Source of the DNA: Desulfobia sp.
Lineage (GTDB): Bacteria > Desulfobacterota > Desulfobulbia > Desulfobulbales > SURF-16
Direction of reading: 5' to 3'
Assembly (NCBI GenBank): GCA_030608985.1
Contig: JAUWDC010000071.1
Span: forward strand, 1-6,502
DNA length: 6,502 bases
Shown here: positions 1-5,806 of the stretch, piece after piece
How positions within the stretch are numbered: the stretch's first letter is position 1
Layout of the letters: every line of letters starts with the position of its first letter
Notes under the pieces: generated by a model
The model's input: only the letters and a program-made list of their open reading frames with translations
Database searches by the model: none
Told to the model about the DNA's origin: nothing
Made by a program: the position numbers and the translations under genes

Positions 1-1
1 G

Positions 2-256
2 GAGGGAGCGAATCTTCATTGGGCGGATTTCCGTGATGCCGACCTGGGAAATGCAAATCTCAGACAGGCCTACCTGGTTAAAACCAACTTTACCGATGCG
101 GATCTGACCGGAGCCGACCTCACCGATGCTGTGATTCAGCGGACAATATTTGAGGACACCAAGGGGTATGCTTCACCTGTTGAAGAAGACACAGAAAGGG
201 TAAAGAGGGTTCTGGAACCTGTTAAAAAGAGTACGAGGTGGTGGTGGCCGTTTTAG
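2..256 (+). CDS. Pentapeptide-repeat protein, C-terminal part (5' end outside window)
   Basis: An open frame enters from the left edge and stops at TAG 254-256, giving 84 visible residues. About ten consecutive pentapeptides, A(D/N)LXX or close variants, run over residues 3-52 (for example ANLHW, ADFRD, ADLGN, ANLRQ, TNFTD, ADLTG, ADLTD). The central residue is Leu, Phe or Ile. This is the signature of a right-handed quadrilateral beta-helix (pentapeptide-repeat family). The repeat decays at AVIQR/TIFED. The rest is a charged tail rich in Glu, Lys and Arg that ends in Trp-Trp-Trp-Pro-Phe. The family has no single function; some members mimic DNA and bind gyrase, and many are uncharacterised. 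The N-terminal domain that would help assign a role is not visible. The gene converges on the dynamin-like gene downstream. The family call is secure and the function unknown. Confidence 0.88.
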   Translation, partial: EGANLHWADFRDADLGNANLRQAYLVKTNFTDADLTGADLTDAVIQRTIFEDTKGYASPVEEDTERVKRVLEPVKKSTRWWWPF

Positions 257-258
257 GC

Positions 259-409
259 AATTGAAAATTGATAATTGATAATTGATAATTTCAGCTTCGT
301 TCCCAAGCTCCCGCACGGGAAGGCATTCAGGGCTCCCAAGCAGGAGAGCTTGGGAGCCAGGTACGATGACTGAGAATAATTGTCAATTTTCAACTATCAA
401 TTTTCAATT
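259..409. repeat. Nested inverted-repeat element with heptad-phased AT-rich arms
   Basis: The gap between the two convergent genes is almost entirely one symmetric structure. The outer arms 259-290 and 378-409 are inverted copies, about 29 of 32 positions matching; the first 15 bp (259-273 against 395-409) are perfect. The left arm contains three tandem ATTGATA heptamers (267-287), and the right arm shows the complementary 7-nt rhythm. Inside lies a GC-rich hairpin (331-358). No coding potential is seen. The architecture resembles a non-autonomous miniature element or an intergenic palindromic repeat family. The right arm ends just before the stop codon of the minus-strand gene. Confidence 0.75.
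331..358. terminator. Perfect 11-bp GC-rich hairpin between convergent genes (possible bidirectional terminator)
   Basis: GGCTCCCAAGC (331-341) is exactly complementary to GCTTGGGAGCC (348-358), with a 6-nt loop. A second copy of the left-arm core, TCCCAAGCTC at 301-310, can pair instead with GAGCTTGGGA at 346-355, so two mutually exclusive stems exist. There is no U-tract on either side, so this is not a classical intrinsic terminator. Its place between two convergent 3' ends makes a terminator or 3'-end-stabilising role plausible. The hairpin itself is certain; the role is inferred. Confidence 0.4.
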
Positions 410-412
410 ATC

Positions 413-1759
413 CTAACGTATTTTATCGTAATAACTCTGCAAATCGCGATTTAGAAACCTCTGTATTTTTGACAAGTTACGGGAATGTCCTGCCCAGAGC
501 TCTTTTGTTGTCGCCTTACCCAGAAGATCCTGTACCTTATCTTCCATCTTTCTCCAGAGGTTCTTTTTATACTCGCTGTTTAGGGTAACAAGCTCCTCGC
601 TCTTGATAGAACTCTGCTTTCTCAAACTGGTAAAAACAAAGCGGCTGAAAATAAACCAGAACACAAACAGGGTCAGTGCAACCAGGCATCCCGGCAGAAT
701 AAAATGTGTCAGGTTGACTGTGCCTCCCATGAGGGCCGAAAGCAGTGTTTCCTGAGGATAGGAAACCAGAGCCTTCATCACCATATCGCCAAAGAAAAAA
801 ACCAGAATGGAGCACACCAAAGCAACTTTTGAAGTTTTCGTCAGCAGTTGCCATGCCTTACGGCTGAAATGTGTCATTGCCTCACAGACCAATTGCAGCT
901 CGTTGACCTGCCGGTCAATGTCCTCGAGGATATGATTCACCCTGAAGCTCGGTGCGCTTTTGATTTTTGCCATCAACTGATCACGCTCCTGGGCCAGAGG
1001 AGACAGTATATCAGAAGGTTCAGCTTCACTGGGAGCATAGGTAAGATAAATATGCGGGATATCCTTCCGGCCTGTCATCTGGGACATGTTCCAGCACAGG
1101 GCCCCGTATGAGCGCACCAAGTCACTCAGGTTGTCACATTCATCAATTCGACTCATGACAAAAATAATGCGGTCCTCACCGGATTTTTCCGGCAACGTGC
1201 TCCTGATGGCCGTATATGTCTCTTTTATTGTTCCAGCTTTATGGGGATCAAACATCAAGACAATAAGATCAGCGAGATTGGCAATGTCACCAAGCACAGC
1301 CATGTAGTCATAGCCTCTATCCTTTTCCGTCACAGAATCGAGCATCCCGGGACTGTCTATGATCGCCATGTTTTCCAGGACAGGGTTTTCCATCTTTTTC
1401 AGCAAAAAGTGAGATACAAAACGTTCCCCATATTTTTTAAAGCTGCCAAAGGGGAGTGTCTCATCATTCACCAGGGTAGAGCCTGGAACTTCCCGGGTTT
1501 CCTCGCCAACACCACCTGCTGTAATTATTGTAAAAGAATCATCAGTGGGAGCCTGACCGGTACGCTGTATATCTTCACCAAGAAGCTCATTGATCAATGT
1601 CGACTTCCCTGAAGAATAATTGCCAATAACGAGAACTATAGGCTTCCACTTGAGAATAGATTCCAGGTTGCTGAAATCGAGCTGATACTTTAAAAAAAGA
1701 GGTGACAGAATTCTTTTCACCTTACTCTGTAACTCTGCCTGTAATGCTTTTTCATCCAT
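413..1759 (-). CDS. EHD-like dynamin-superfamily NTPase with C-terminal two-helix membrane hairpin
   Basis: 448 residues. The order is: helical N-terminus (1-38), dynamin-type G domain (about 40-245), helical stretch (250-310), two hydrophobic segments (about 312-332 and 352-378), then a basic helical tail. Motifs: P-loop GNYSSGKST (46-54), switch-I Thr72 in APTDDSF, DSPG (135-138). G4 reads SRID (203-206) instead of NKxD. Stretches typical of eukaryotic EHD proteins are present: TDDSF, VPGSTLV (91-97), NPVL (125-128), IIDSPGML, RGYDY (148-152), LMFDPHK (168-174) and YGALCW (218-223). The C-terminal EH domain of EHDs is absent. Basic residues flank both helices, so both ends are predicted cytoplasmic. 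By family knowledge such proteins oligomerise on and remodel membranes; here that is inference. The start ATG has a weak AGG (1768-1770) 8 nt upstream. The gene is divergent from lgt and convergent with the pentapeptide-repeat gene. Whether it uses GTP or ATP cannot be told. Confidence 0.88.
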   Translation of the reverse strand: MDEKALQAELQSKVKRILSPLFLKYQLDFSNLESILKWKPIVLVIGNYSSGKSTLINELLGEDIQRTGQAPTDDSFTIITAGGVGEETREVPGSTLVNDETLPFGSFKKYGERFVSHFLLKKMENPVLENMAIIDSPGMLDSVTEKDRGYDYMAVLGDIANLADLIVLMFDPHKAGTIKETYTAIRSTLPEKSGEDRIIFVMSRIDECDNLSDLVRSYGALCWNMSQMTGRKDIPHIYLTYAPSEAEPSDILSPLAQERDQLMAKIKSAPSFRVNHILEDIDRQVNELQLVCEAMTHFSRKAWQLLTKTSKVALVCSILVFFFGDMVMKALVSYPQETLLSALMGGTVNLTHFILPGCLVALTLFVFWFIFSRFVFTSLRKQSSIKSEELVTLNSEYKKNLWRKMEDKVQDLLGKATTKELWAGHSRNLSKIQRFLNRDLQSYYDKIR

Positions 1760-1902
1760 GATTTGTACCTGAAAGTTTTAAGTTATCAGATTTAAGATTT
1801 AAGTTGTTTGATGAGGTGTGCAGATCCCGCTGCGTATCGTTTTTATATACCGTCTGATGCCACAATAATATGAAACTACCCTTGAAGGAAAGGAAATATA
1901 GC

Positions 1903-1908
1903 ATTATA
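1903..1908 (-). promoter_or_regulatory. Candidate -10 box of the EHD-like gene promoter
   Basis: Read on the minus strand this is a perfect TATAAT, preceded by GGGG. No good -35 match sits 16-18 nt upstream on that strand (the nearest, GCAACA at 1926-1931, is poor), so an activator or the adjacent dyad may matter. A start here would give a leader of roughly 137 nt before the ATG at 1759. Confidence 0.35.
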
Positions 1909-1922
1909 CCCCATTTTGGTTA

Positions 1923-1947
1923 CTATGTTGCCAGCTTGACAACATAG
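1923..1947. promoter_or_regulatory. Dyad-symmetric site between divergent promoters (candidate operator)
   Basis: CTATGTTG (1923-1930) and CAACATAG (1940-1947) are perfect inverted 8-mers. Two more symmetric pairs lie inside (1932/1938 and 1933/1937), around a centre at 1935. The right half overlaps a perfect plus-strand -35 hexamer TTGACA (1936-1941), and the left half covers the expected -35 zone of the minus-strand TATAAT. This is typical placement for a dimeric regulator of two divergent genes. It could also form a small RNA hairpin; no U-tract follows. Confidence 0.4.
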
Positions 1948-1965
1948 ATTTCCCCTGTGTATCGG
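1936..1965 (+). promoter_or_regulatory. Candidate lgt promoter (TTGACA with weak -10)
   Basis: A consensus TTGACA (1936-1941) is followed after 18 bp by TATCGG (1960-1965), which matches TATAAT at only three positions. The -35 is convincing and the -10 is not. Transcription from here would give lgt a leader of about 165 nt containing the structures near 2028-2124. Confidence 0.3.
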
Positions 1966-2027
1966 AGTAAAGTTACCTTAAACCTTAAACCTTAACCCAG
2001 ATAAACTGGAAAAGACATTAAGGATTT

Positions 2028-2124
2028 AGGGATAAGTCCCTTAACAGTAGAGGCAAGTTGTTTATTTCAATAGCATTTCTCAATTTCTTGCCATAAATAA
2101 CACGAAAATAATTTCTAAGGGACT
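2028..2124 (+). promoter_or_regulatory. lgt leader with competing hairpins over the Shine-Dalgarno sequence
   Basis: AGTCCCTTA (2035-2043) is perfectly complementary to TAAGGGACT (2116-2124), which contains the only Shine-Dalgarno-like AAGGG (2117-2121) before the lgt TTG. Inside this long-range stem GGCAAG (2052-2057) can pair with CTTGCC (2087-2092). The same TCCCT (2037-2041) can instead pair locally with AGGGA (2028-2032) across a TAAG loop, freeing the ribosome-binding site. Two exclusive folds are therefore possible. The pairings are seen in the sequence; a regulatory role is inferred. Confidence 0.35.
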
Positions 2125-2134
2125 AAACCTTTCC

Positions 2135-2935
2135 TTGCTATCTTACCCTAACATAGACCCGGTTATTTTTGGCATAGGTCCGCTCCAGGTCCGCTGGTAT
2201 GGCATGATGTATGTTCTTGGCTTTGCAGCCTGTTACTTCCTGGTTCGCCGCCAGATCTCATCTTTTAAACTCAACGCCCTGGAAAGGGAATTTGAAAATC
2301 TCAACCTTACCATGCTTATCTGCCTGGTGGTGGGTGGTCGGCTCGGCTATGTTCTGTTTTACAATTTTTCTTATTATATTCAGCATCCTCTAGAGATATT
2401 TGCCACCTGGCAGGGAGGAATGTCTTTTCATGGCGGGCTACTTGGAGTTATTGTTGGAGGCTGGTTCTATTGCCGTCGAAAAAGTCTGAACTTTCTTGAA
2501 AATGCCGACGTCTATGTAGTAACTATTCCTATCGGCTTAGGGCTGGGTCGAATTGGAAATTTCATCAATGGTGAACTGTTTGGCCGGGTGAGTGATGTGC
2601 CCTGGGCGATGGTTTTCCCAGGAGGGGGCCCTTTTGCACGCCACCCTTCTCAACTCTATGAGGCTCTGCTTGAGGGTCTGCTGCTTTTCATGATCCTCTG
2701 GCCCCTTAAAAAGGCTCAATATAAAAAGAACTGGCCCTATGGCAGTATGCTGGCTGTTTTTCTTATTCTCTATGGGATATTGCGCTATTTTGTGGAGTTT
2801 TTTCGTGAGCCGGATGCCCATATTGGACTCATGGCTCATGCCATCAGCCGAGGCCAGCTTTTAAGTGGTATTATGATCTGTGCGGGATTACTTCTTTTGT
2901 TTGCTGTATCAAGGAAAACAAATAATGCAAAATGA
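2135..2935 (+). CDS. lgt: Prolipoprotein diacylglyceryl transferase
   Basis: 266 residues. Lgt transfers the diacylglyceryl group of phosphatidylglycerol to the lipobox cysteine of prolipoproteins in the inner membrane, the first step of lipoprotein maturation. The family signature GRIGNFINGELFGR is at 138-151. Other conserved elements are DPVIFGIGPLQVRWYG (8-23), SFHGG (97-101, His99 matching the essential histidine of E. coli Lgt), HPSQLYEA (170-177) and RYFVEFFREPD (217-227, with the conserved Arg217). About seven hydrophobic segments fit the known topology, and the length is normal for the family. The start is TTG 2135: no in-frame ATG lies upstream, and the resulting N-terminus LSYPNIDPVIF aligns with the usual Lgt start. 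AAGGG at 2117-2121 is 13 nt upstream, longer than ideal. First gene of a co-directional run with the M16 and rpe genes. Confidence 0.97.
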   Translation: MLSYPNIDPVIFGIGPLQVRWYGMMYVLGFAACYFLVRRQISSFKLNALEREFENLNLTMLICLVVGGRLGYVLFYNFSYYIQHPLEIFATWQGGMSFHGGLLGVIVGGWFYCRRKSLNFLENADVYVVTIPIGLGLGRIGNFINGELFGRVSDVPWAMVFPGGGPFARHPSQLYEALLEGLLLFMILWPLKKAQYKKNWPYGSMLAVFLILYGILRYFVEFFREPDAHIGLMAHAISRGQLLSGIMICAGLLLLFAVSRKTNNAK

Positions 2936-2954
2936 TGAATTCGAAATAAGTCTC

Positions 2955-3033
2955 ACCACAGAGAGCACAGAGACCACAGAGAAATCTTTTTGTTACAAGC
3001 AGTTACCTCTGTGATCTCTGTGTACTTTGTGGT
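2955..3033. repeat. Inverted repeat built of 9-nt CACAGAG units between lgt and the M16 gene
   Basis: The left arm 2955-2981 is three tandem 9-mers (ACCACAGAG, AGCACAGAG, ACCACAGAG). The right arm 3007-3033 is its inverted copy, matching at 23 of 27 positions. The 25-nt loop includes a run of five T's. RNA of either strand would fold into a long stem. From general knowledge, CACAGAG-type intergenic repeats are abundant in several Desulfobacterota and other environmental bacteria. The structure starts 19 bp after the lgt stop and ends 45 bp before the M16 start, so it could lower read-through or stabilise the lgt mRNA end. Confidence 0.8.
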
Positions 3034-3038
3034 TAATT

Positions 3039-3044
3039 TATAAT
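3039..3044 (+). promoter_or_regulatory. Candidate -10 box of the M16-rpe transcription unit
   Basis: A perfect TATAAT lies 5 bp after the right arm of the repeat and 33 bp before the ATG at 3078. No good -35 is found: the expected position falls inside the repeat arm (CTCTGT at 3016-3021). A start near 3051 would give a leader of about 27 nt and exclude translation from the in-frame TTG at 3027. Confidence 0.35.
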
Positions 3045-3077
3045 TTTTACAACTTCATCAAATTTAGAAATATTAAA

Positions 3078-5798
3078 ATGAAACCATTATACTTTTATAT
3101 CTTATCCCTTCTACTTCTAGTGACCTATATGACCCCTCATTCTTCACAGGCCGAGGAACTGGCCCCCTATTTATACAAAGAGACCCTTGAGAACAACCTG
3201 CGGGTAATCGTCAAGGAAACTCCTGGAACCAAAGTTGCCACTGTCCAGATATGGGTGAAAGCCGGCTCTATTTATGAAGATGCCAACGAAGGCGGCATCA
3301 CCCATCTTATTGAACATATGATTTTTAAAGGGACCCCTACCAGGGGCCCGGGACAACTGGCCGAGGCAATTGAAAGCCTTGGCGGCCAAATTAATGCGTA
3401 TACTTCCTATGAACACACGGTATACCATGCCACTCTGTCATCACGCCACTGGCAGACAGCGCTTGATGTTCTTGCTGATGCTATTCTCAACTCTACGTTT
3501 GACGCAGAAGAGCTTGAGCGTGAGAAAAAGGTGGTGCTCGAAGAACTGTACATGCGAAACGACCGCCCAACAACAAAGCTCTTCCAGGAAATGATAAGCA
3601 CTGCCTACACAACCCACCCATACAGACTGCCGATTATAGGAACTGAAGAAAGTGTGAGCAGCTTTACTCGCGACGACATACTCAATTACATAAAAAAACA
3701 TTACCACCCCGAGAACATAACCGTGGTTGTCGTTGGCGATATCCGCTACCAGGAAATTATGAAAAAAGTCCGTTATCTCATGGGTGACATGACGACGGCT
3801 GATAACGGTGAACCATCCCTGCCCGAAGAACCGGAGCAGCAATCATCTCGCTTTTTCGCTCTCAAGGAAGATGTGGGACAGAGCCACCTGGTAATGGCAA
3901 TGCCGATCACGCCGTTCAATCATCCGGACAGTCCGATTCTCGATGTTATCGCTTCAATTCTTGGCCAGGGCGAAACATCACGCCTCTACCAGAAGCTGCG
4001 TAATGAAAAAGGCCTTGTATATCATATTAACACCGGAGCCTTTACACCTAAATACTCCGGCCTGCTTGAGACTACCGCAGTCCTTGATGCAGCCAAAATA
4101 GGTCCGGCTCTGGAGGCAATCTTTGAAGAATTTTTCAGGCTGAAATACCTGCCGGTGAGCAATGAAGAGCTGAGCCGGGTCAAACGCAATGTTGAAAGTG
4201 ATTTTATTTTCAACCTGGAGAGGGCCGAAGGCCAGGCCAGAGTGCTTGGTTCTTTTGAGTTTCTCAGCGGTGATCCTAGAGAAGATGACTACCTGGAGGC
4301 AATTCGAGCAGTAAGCCATGAAGATATCATGGAAGCTGCAAATCGATATTTTATCCCTGAAAGAATTACAGCCGGCTATCTCGTACCGTCATCAACAGAG
4401 GATGACCTGGATCTTGAAGAATTAAAACGCCTCATTGCCAGAGCTGATGAAAATGCTCTCAAAACCGTCCCGCCATCTCTCGTGACGGATTCATTTCTTC
4501 CAAATGTCCATCGCTATACTCTTTCCAACGGAATACGATTACTGGTAAGAGAAGATCCTGAAATTCCTACAGTAGCCATGCGGGCTATATTCCCAGGAGG
4601 GCTTCGCTCTGAAACAGAGGCCACAAACGGCGCCTTTGCGTATATAAGTGAACTCTTGCCCACAGGGACCACAGAGCTCTCGACCACAGAACTGGCAATA
4701 AAAATTGCCGATATGGCCGGCTCTATTTCAGGATTTAACGGAAAAAATACATTTGGACTCAAAGCAGATTTTCTGTCCCGTTTTTTTAAGCCGAGCCTTC
4801 ACCTGCTCAGGGATATCATCTTGACCCCCTCTTTTGATGCCAAGGAAACAGAAAAGATACGTCCTGAACTTCTTGCCCAGCTCAAGCAGCAGGAGGACTC
4901 CCTCCCTGCTCTCACTTTTCGGGAGTTTAACAAGCTGCTTTTCCAGGGACATCCTTATGGCCTGAACACTGCAGGCCGTGAAGAGGCGATTACCTCCTTT
5001 ACACCTGACATACTCCGCCGGATATACTCCGAGCATGCACGTCCTGATAAAATGGTCTTGAGTATAGCAGGTGATGTCAAAGCCGAACACGTATTGAAAT
5101 TGGTAGAGGAAAGTTTCGGGAACTGGAAGGCTCCTGAGGATTCAGACGATTATGAAGATTTTGAAGAAAGTTTTCTTCCCCCTCTCGCGCCAGCTGAACC
5201 AGAGATATTTTCCATTGAGAAAGATAAAGAACAGGTCCATATCATTATTGGATTTCTAGGAACCACACTTACCAGCGAAGATCGTTATGGCCTTGAGGTG
5301 TTGGAAACTATTCTCAGCGGTCAGAGCGGTCGGTTATTTACGGAACTGCGAGACAAGATGAGTCTTGCTTACAGCTTGTCAGCGTTTAGCCTTTTTGGTA
5401 TTGATACCGGGTCGTTTGGCATGTACATTGGCACCAGTCCTGAGAAGAAAGACCGTGCTCTTGAGGCCCTCTGGAAAGAACTTTCTCGAGTACAGGAAGA
5501 GATGGTCAGTGAAGAGGAGCTGTCTCGGGCGCGCAACCTTTTAATCGGCCACTATGAACTGGGTCTTCAGACCCATGGCTCCCAGGCCATGGAGATGGGG
5601 CTGAATGAAACCTATGGCCTGGGGCAGAATTTTGGCAACAGCTACATTGACGAGATAGAAAAAATTGACGGCCAAGAAGTACTGAGGACTGCCAAAAAAT
5701 TTATCCTGCCCGACAACTATGTAATGGTAACAGTGGGGGCGGGTCAGAAGACAGAAGACAGCGATCAGGTGACGGAAAAGCCACCAATTGATTTATAA
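3078..5798 (+). CDS. Periplasmic M16 (insulinase/pitrilysin-type) zinc peptidase with tandem M16 halves
   Basis: 906 residues from ATG 3078, chosen because it opens a clear Sec signal peptide: MK, a hydrophobic core (residues 3-18) and a likely cut after Ser-Gln-Ala25. The in-frame TTG at 3027 lies inside the upstream repeat and would add a polar leader. The N-terminal M16 half carries the inverted zinc motif HLIEH (His76, Glu79, His80), with Glu156 as the likely third ligand and Glu149 also conserved. A companion domain follows with GETSRLYQKLRNEKGLVY (298-315). The second half (about 475-885) repeats the fold, but its zinc site is lost (Ala521, Ser524 and Glu525 at the ligand positions). 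It keeps a GRLFTELRDKMSLAYS motif (751-766). One active and one inert half forming a closed clamshell is the known family plan. A Glu/Asp-rich segment lies at 687-698. The substrate is unknown. The start has no clear Shine-Dalgarno sequence; rpe follows after 8 bp. Confidence 0.93.
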   Translation: MKPLYFYILSLLLLVTYMTPHSSQAEELAPYLYKETLENNLRVIVKETPGTKVATVQIWVKAGSIYEDANEGGITHLIEHMIFKGTPTRGPGQLAEAIESLGGQINAYTSYEHTVYHATLSSRHWQTALDVLADAILNSTFDAEELEREKKVVLEELYMRNDRPTTKLFQEMISTAYTTHPYRLPIIGTEESVSSFTRDDILNYIKKHYHPENITVVVVGDIRYQEIMKKVRYLMGDMTTADNGEPSLPEEPEQQSSRFFALKEDVGQSHLVMAMPITPFNHPDSPILDVIASILGQGETSRLYQKLRNEKGLVYHINTGAFTPKYSGLLETTAVLDAAKIGPALEAIFEEFFRLKYLPVSNEELSRVKRNVESDFIFNLERAEGQARVLGSFEFLSGDPREDDYLEAIRAVSHEDIMEAANRYFIPERITAGYLVPSSTEDDLDLEELKRLIARADENALKTVPPSLVTDSFLPNVHRYTLSNGIRLLVREDPEIPTVAMRAIFPGGLRSETEATNGAFAYISELLPTGTTELSTTELAIKIADMAGSISGFNGKNTFGLKADFLSRFFKPSLHLLRDIILTPSFDAKETEKIRPELLAQLKQQEDSLPALTFREFNKLLFQGHPYGLNTAGREEAITSFTPDILRRIYSEHARPDKMVLSIAGDVKAEHVLKLVEESFGNWKAPEDSDDYEDFEESFLPPLAPAEPEIFSIEKDKEQVHIIIGFLGTTLTSEDRYGLEVLETILSGQSGRLFTELRDKMSLAYSLSAFSLFGIDTGSFGMYIGTSPEKKDRALEALWKELSRVQEEMVSEEELSRARNLLIGHYELGLQTHGSQAMEMGLNETYGLGQNFGNSYIDEIEKIDGQEVLRTAKKFILPDNYVMVTVGAGQKTEDSDQVTEKPPIDL

Positions 5799-5806
5799 CG
5801 ATTTCG

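Larger units (their letters stand above)
1789..1991. repeat. Imperfect inverted repeat with 7-nt period (TTTAAGA / CTTAAAC)
   Basis: The left arm 1789-1803 (GATTTAAGATTTAAG) pairs with 1977-1991 (CTTAAACCTTAAACC) at 13 of 15 positions. Both arms are tandem heptamers, and a third partial unit follows to about 1998. About 173 bp lie between the arms, including the divergent promoter-like elements. The design (heptad-phased, low-complexity arms around unrelated sequence) resembles the element at 259-409 but with a different heptamer. Because the arms are short and A/T-rich, chance similarity is possible. Confidence 0.45.
1760..2134. other. Divergent intergenic regulatory region between the EHD-like gene and lgt
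   Basis: This 375-bp gap separates divergent genes and holds no convincing gene. It contains, left to right: the left arm of a heptad inverted repeat (1789-1803), a minus-strand TATAAT (1903-1908), a near-perfect dyad (1923-1947) overlapping a plus-strand TTGACA (1936-1941), the right arm of the heptad repeat (1977-1991), and a leader with competing hairpins ending at the lgt ribosome-binding site. Only tiny ORFs of 20-25 codons without Shine-Dalgarno sequences occur in it. Confidence 0.7.

Noticed and set aside
848..1612. Several plus-strand open frames opposite the EHD-like gene
   Set aside because: They are antisense shadows of a strongly supported protein and show no recognisable domain.
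1811..1873. 20-codon plus-strand ORF in the divergent gap
   Set aside because: No ribosome-binding site and no recognisable sequence; expected by chance.
1870..1947. 25-codon ORF on the plus strand (starts MKLPLKERK), ending inside the dyad
   Set aside because: No Shine-Dalgarno sequence, no recognisable features, and it overlaps promoter-like and palindromic sequence; too short to support.
2955..3033. CRISPR-like interpretation of the tandem CACAGAG units
   Set aside because: The units are 9 nt and contiguous without spacers, so this is not a CRISPR array.
3027..3077. Upstream TTG extension of the M16 gene
   Set aside because: It lies within the CACAGAG repeat and adds a polar 17-residue leader before a good signal peptide; a candidate -10 box lies downstream of it.
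3441..3842. Minus-strand open frame of 133 codons inside the M16 gene
   Set aside because: It overlaps the conserved catalytic half of the peptidase and has no domain-like sequence; treated as a shadow frame.
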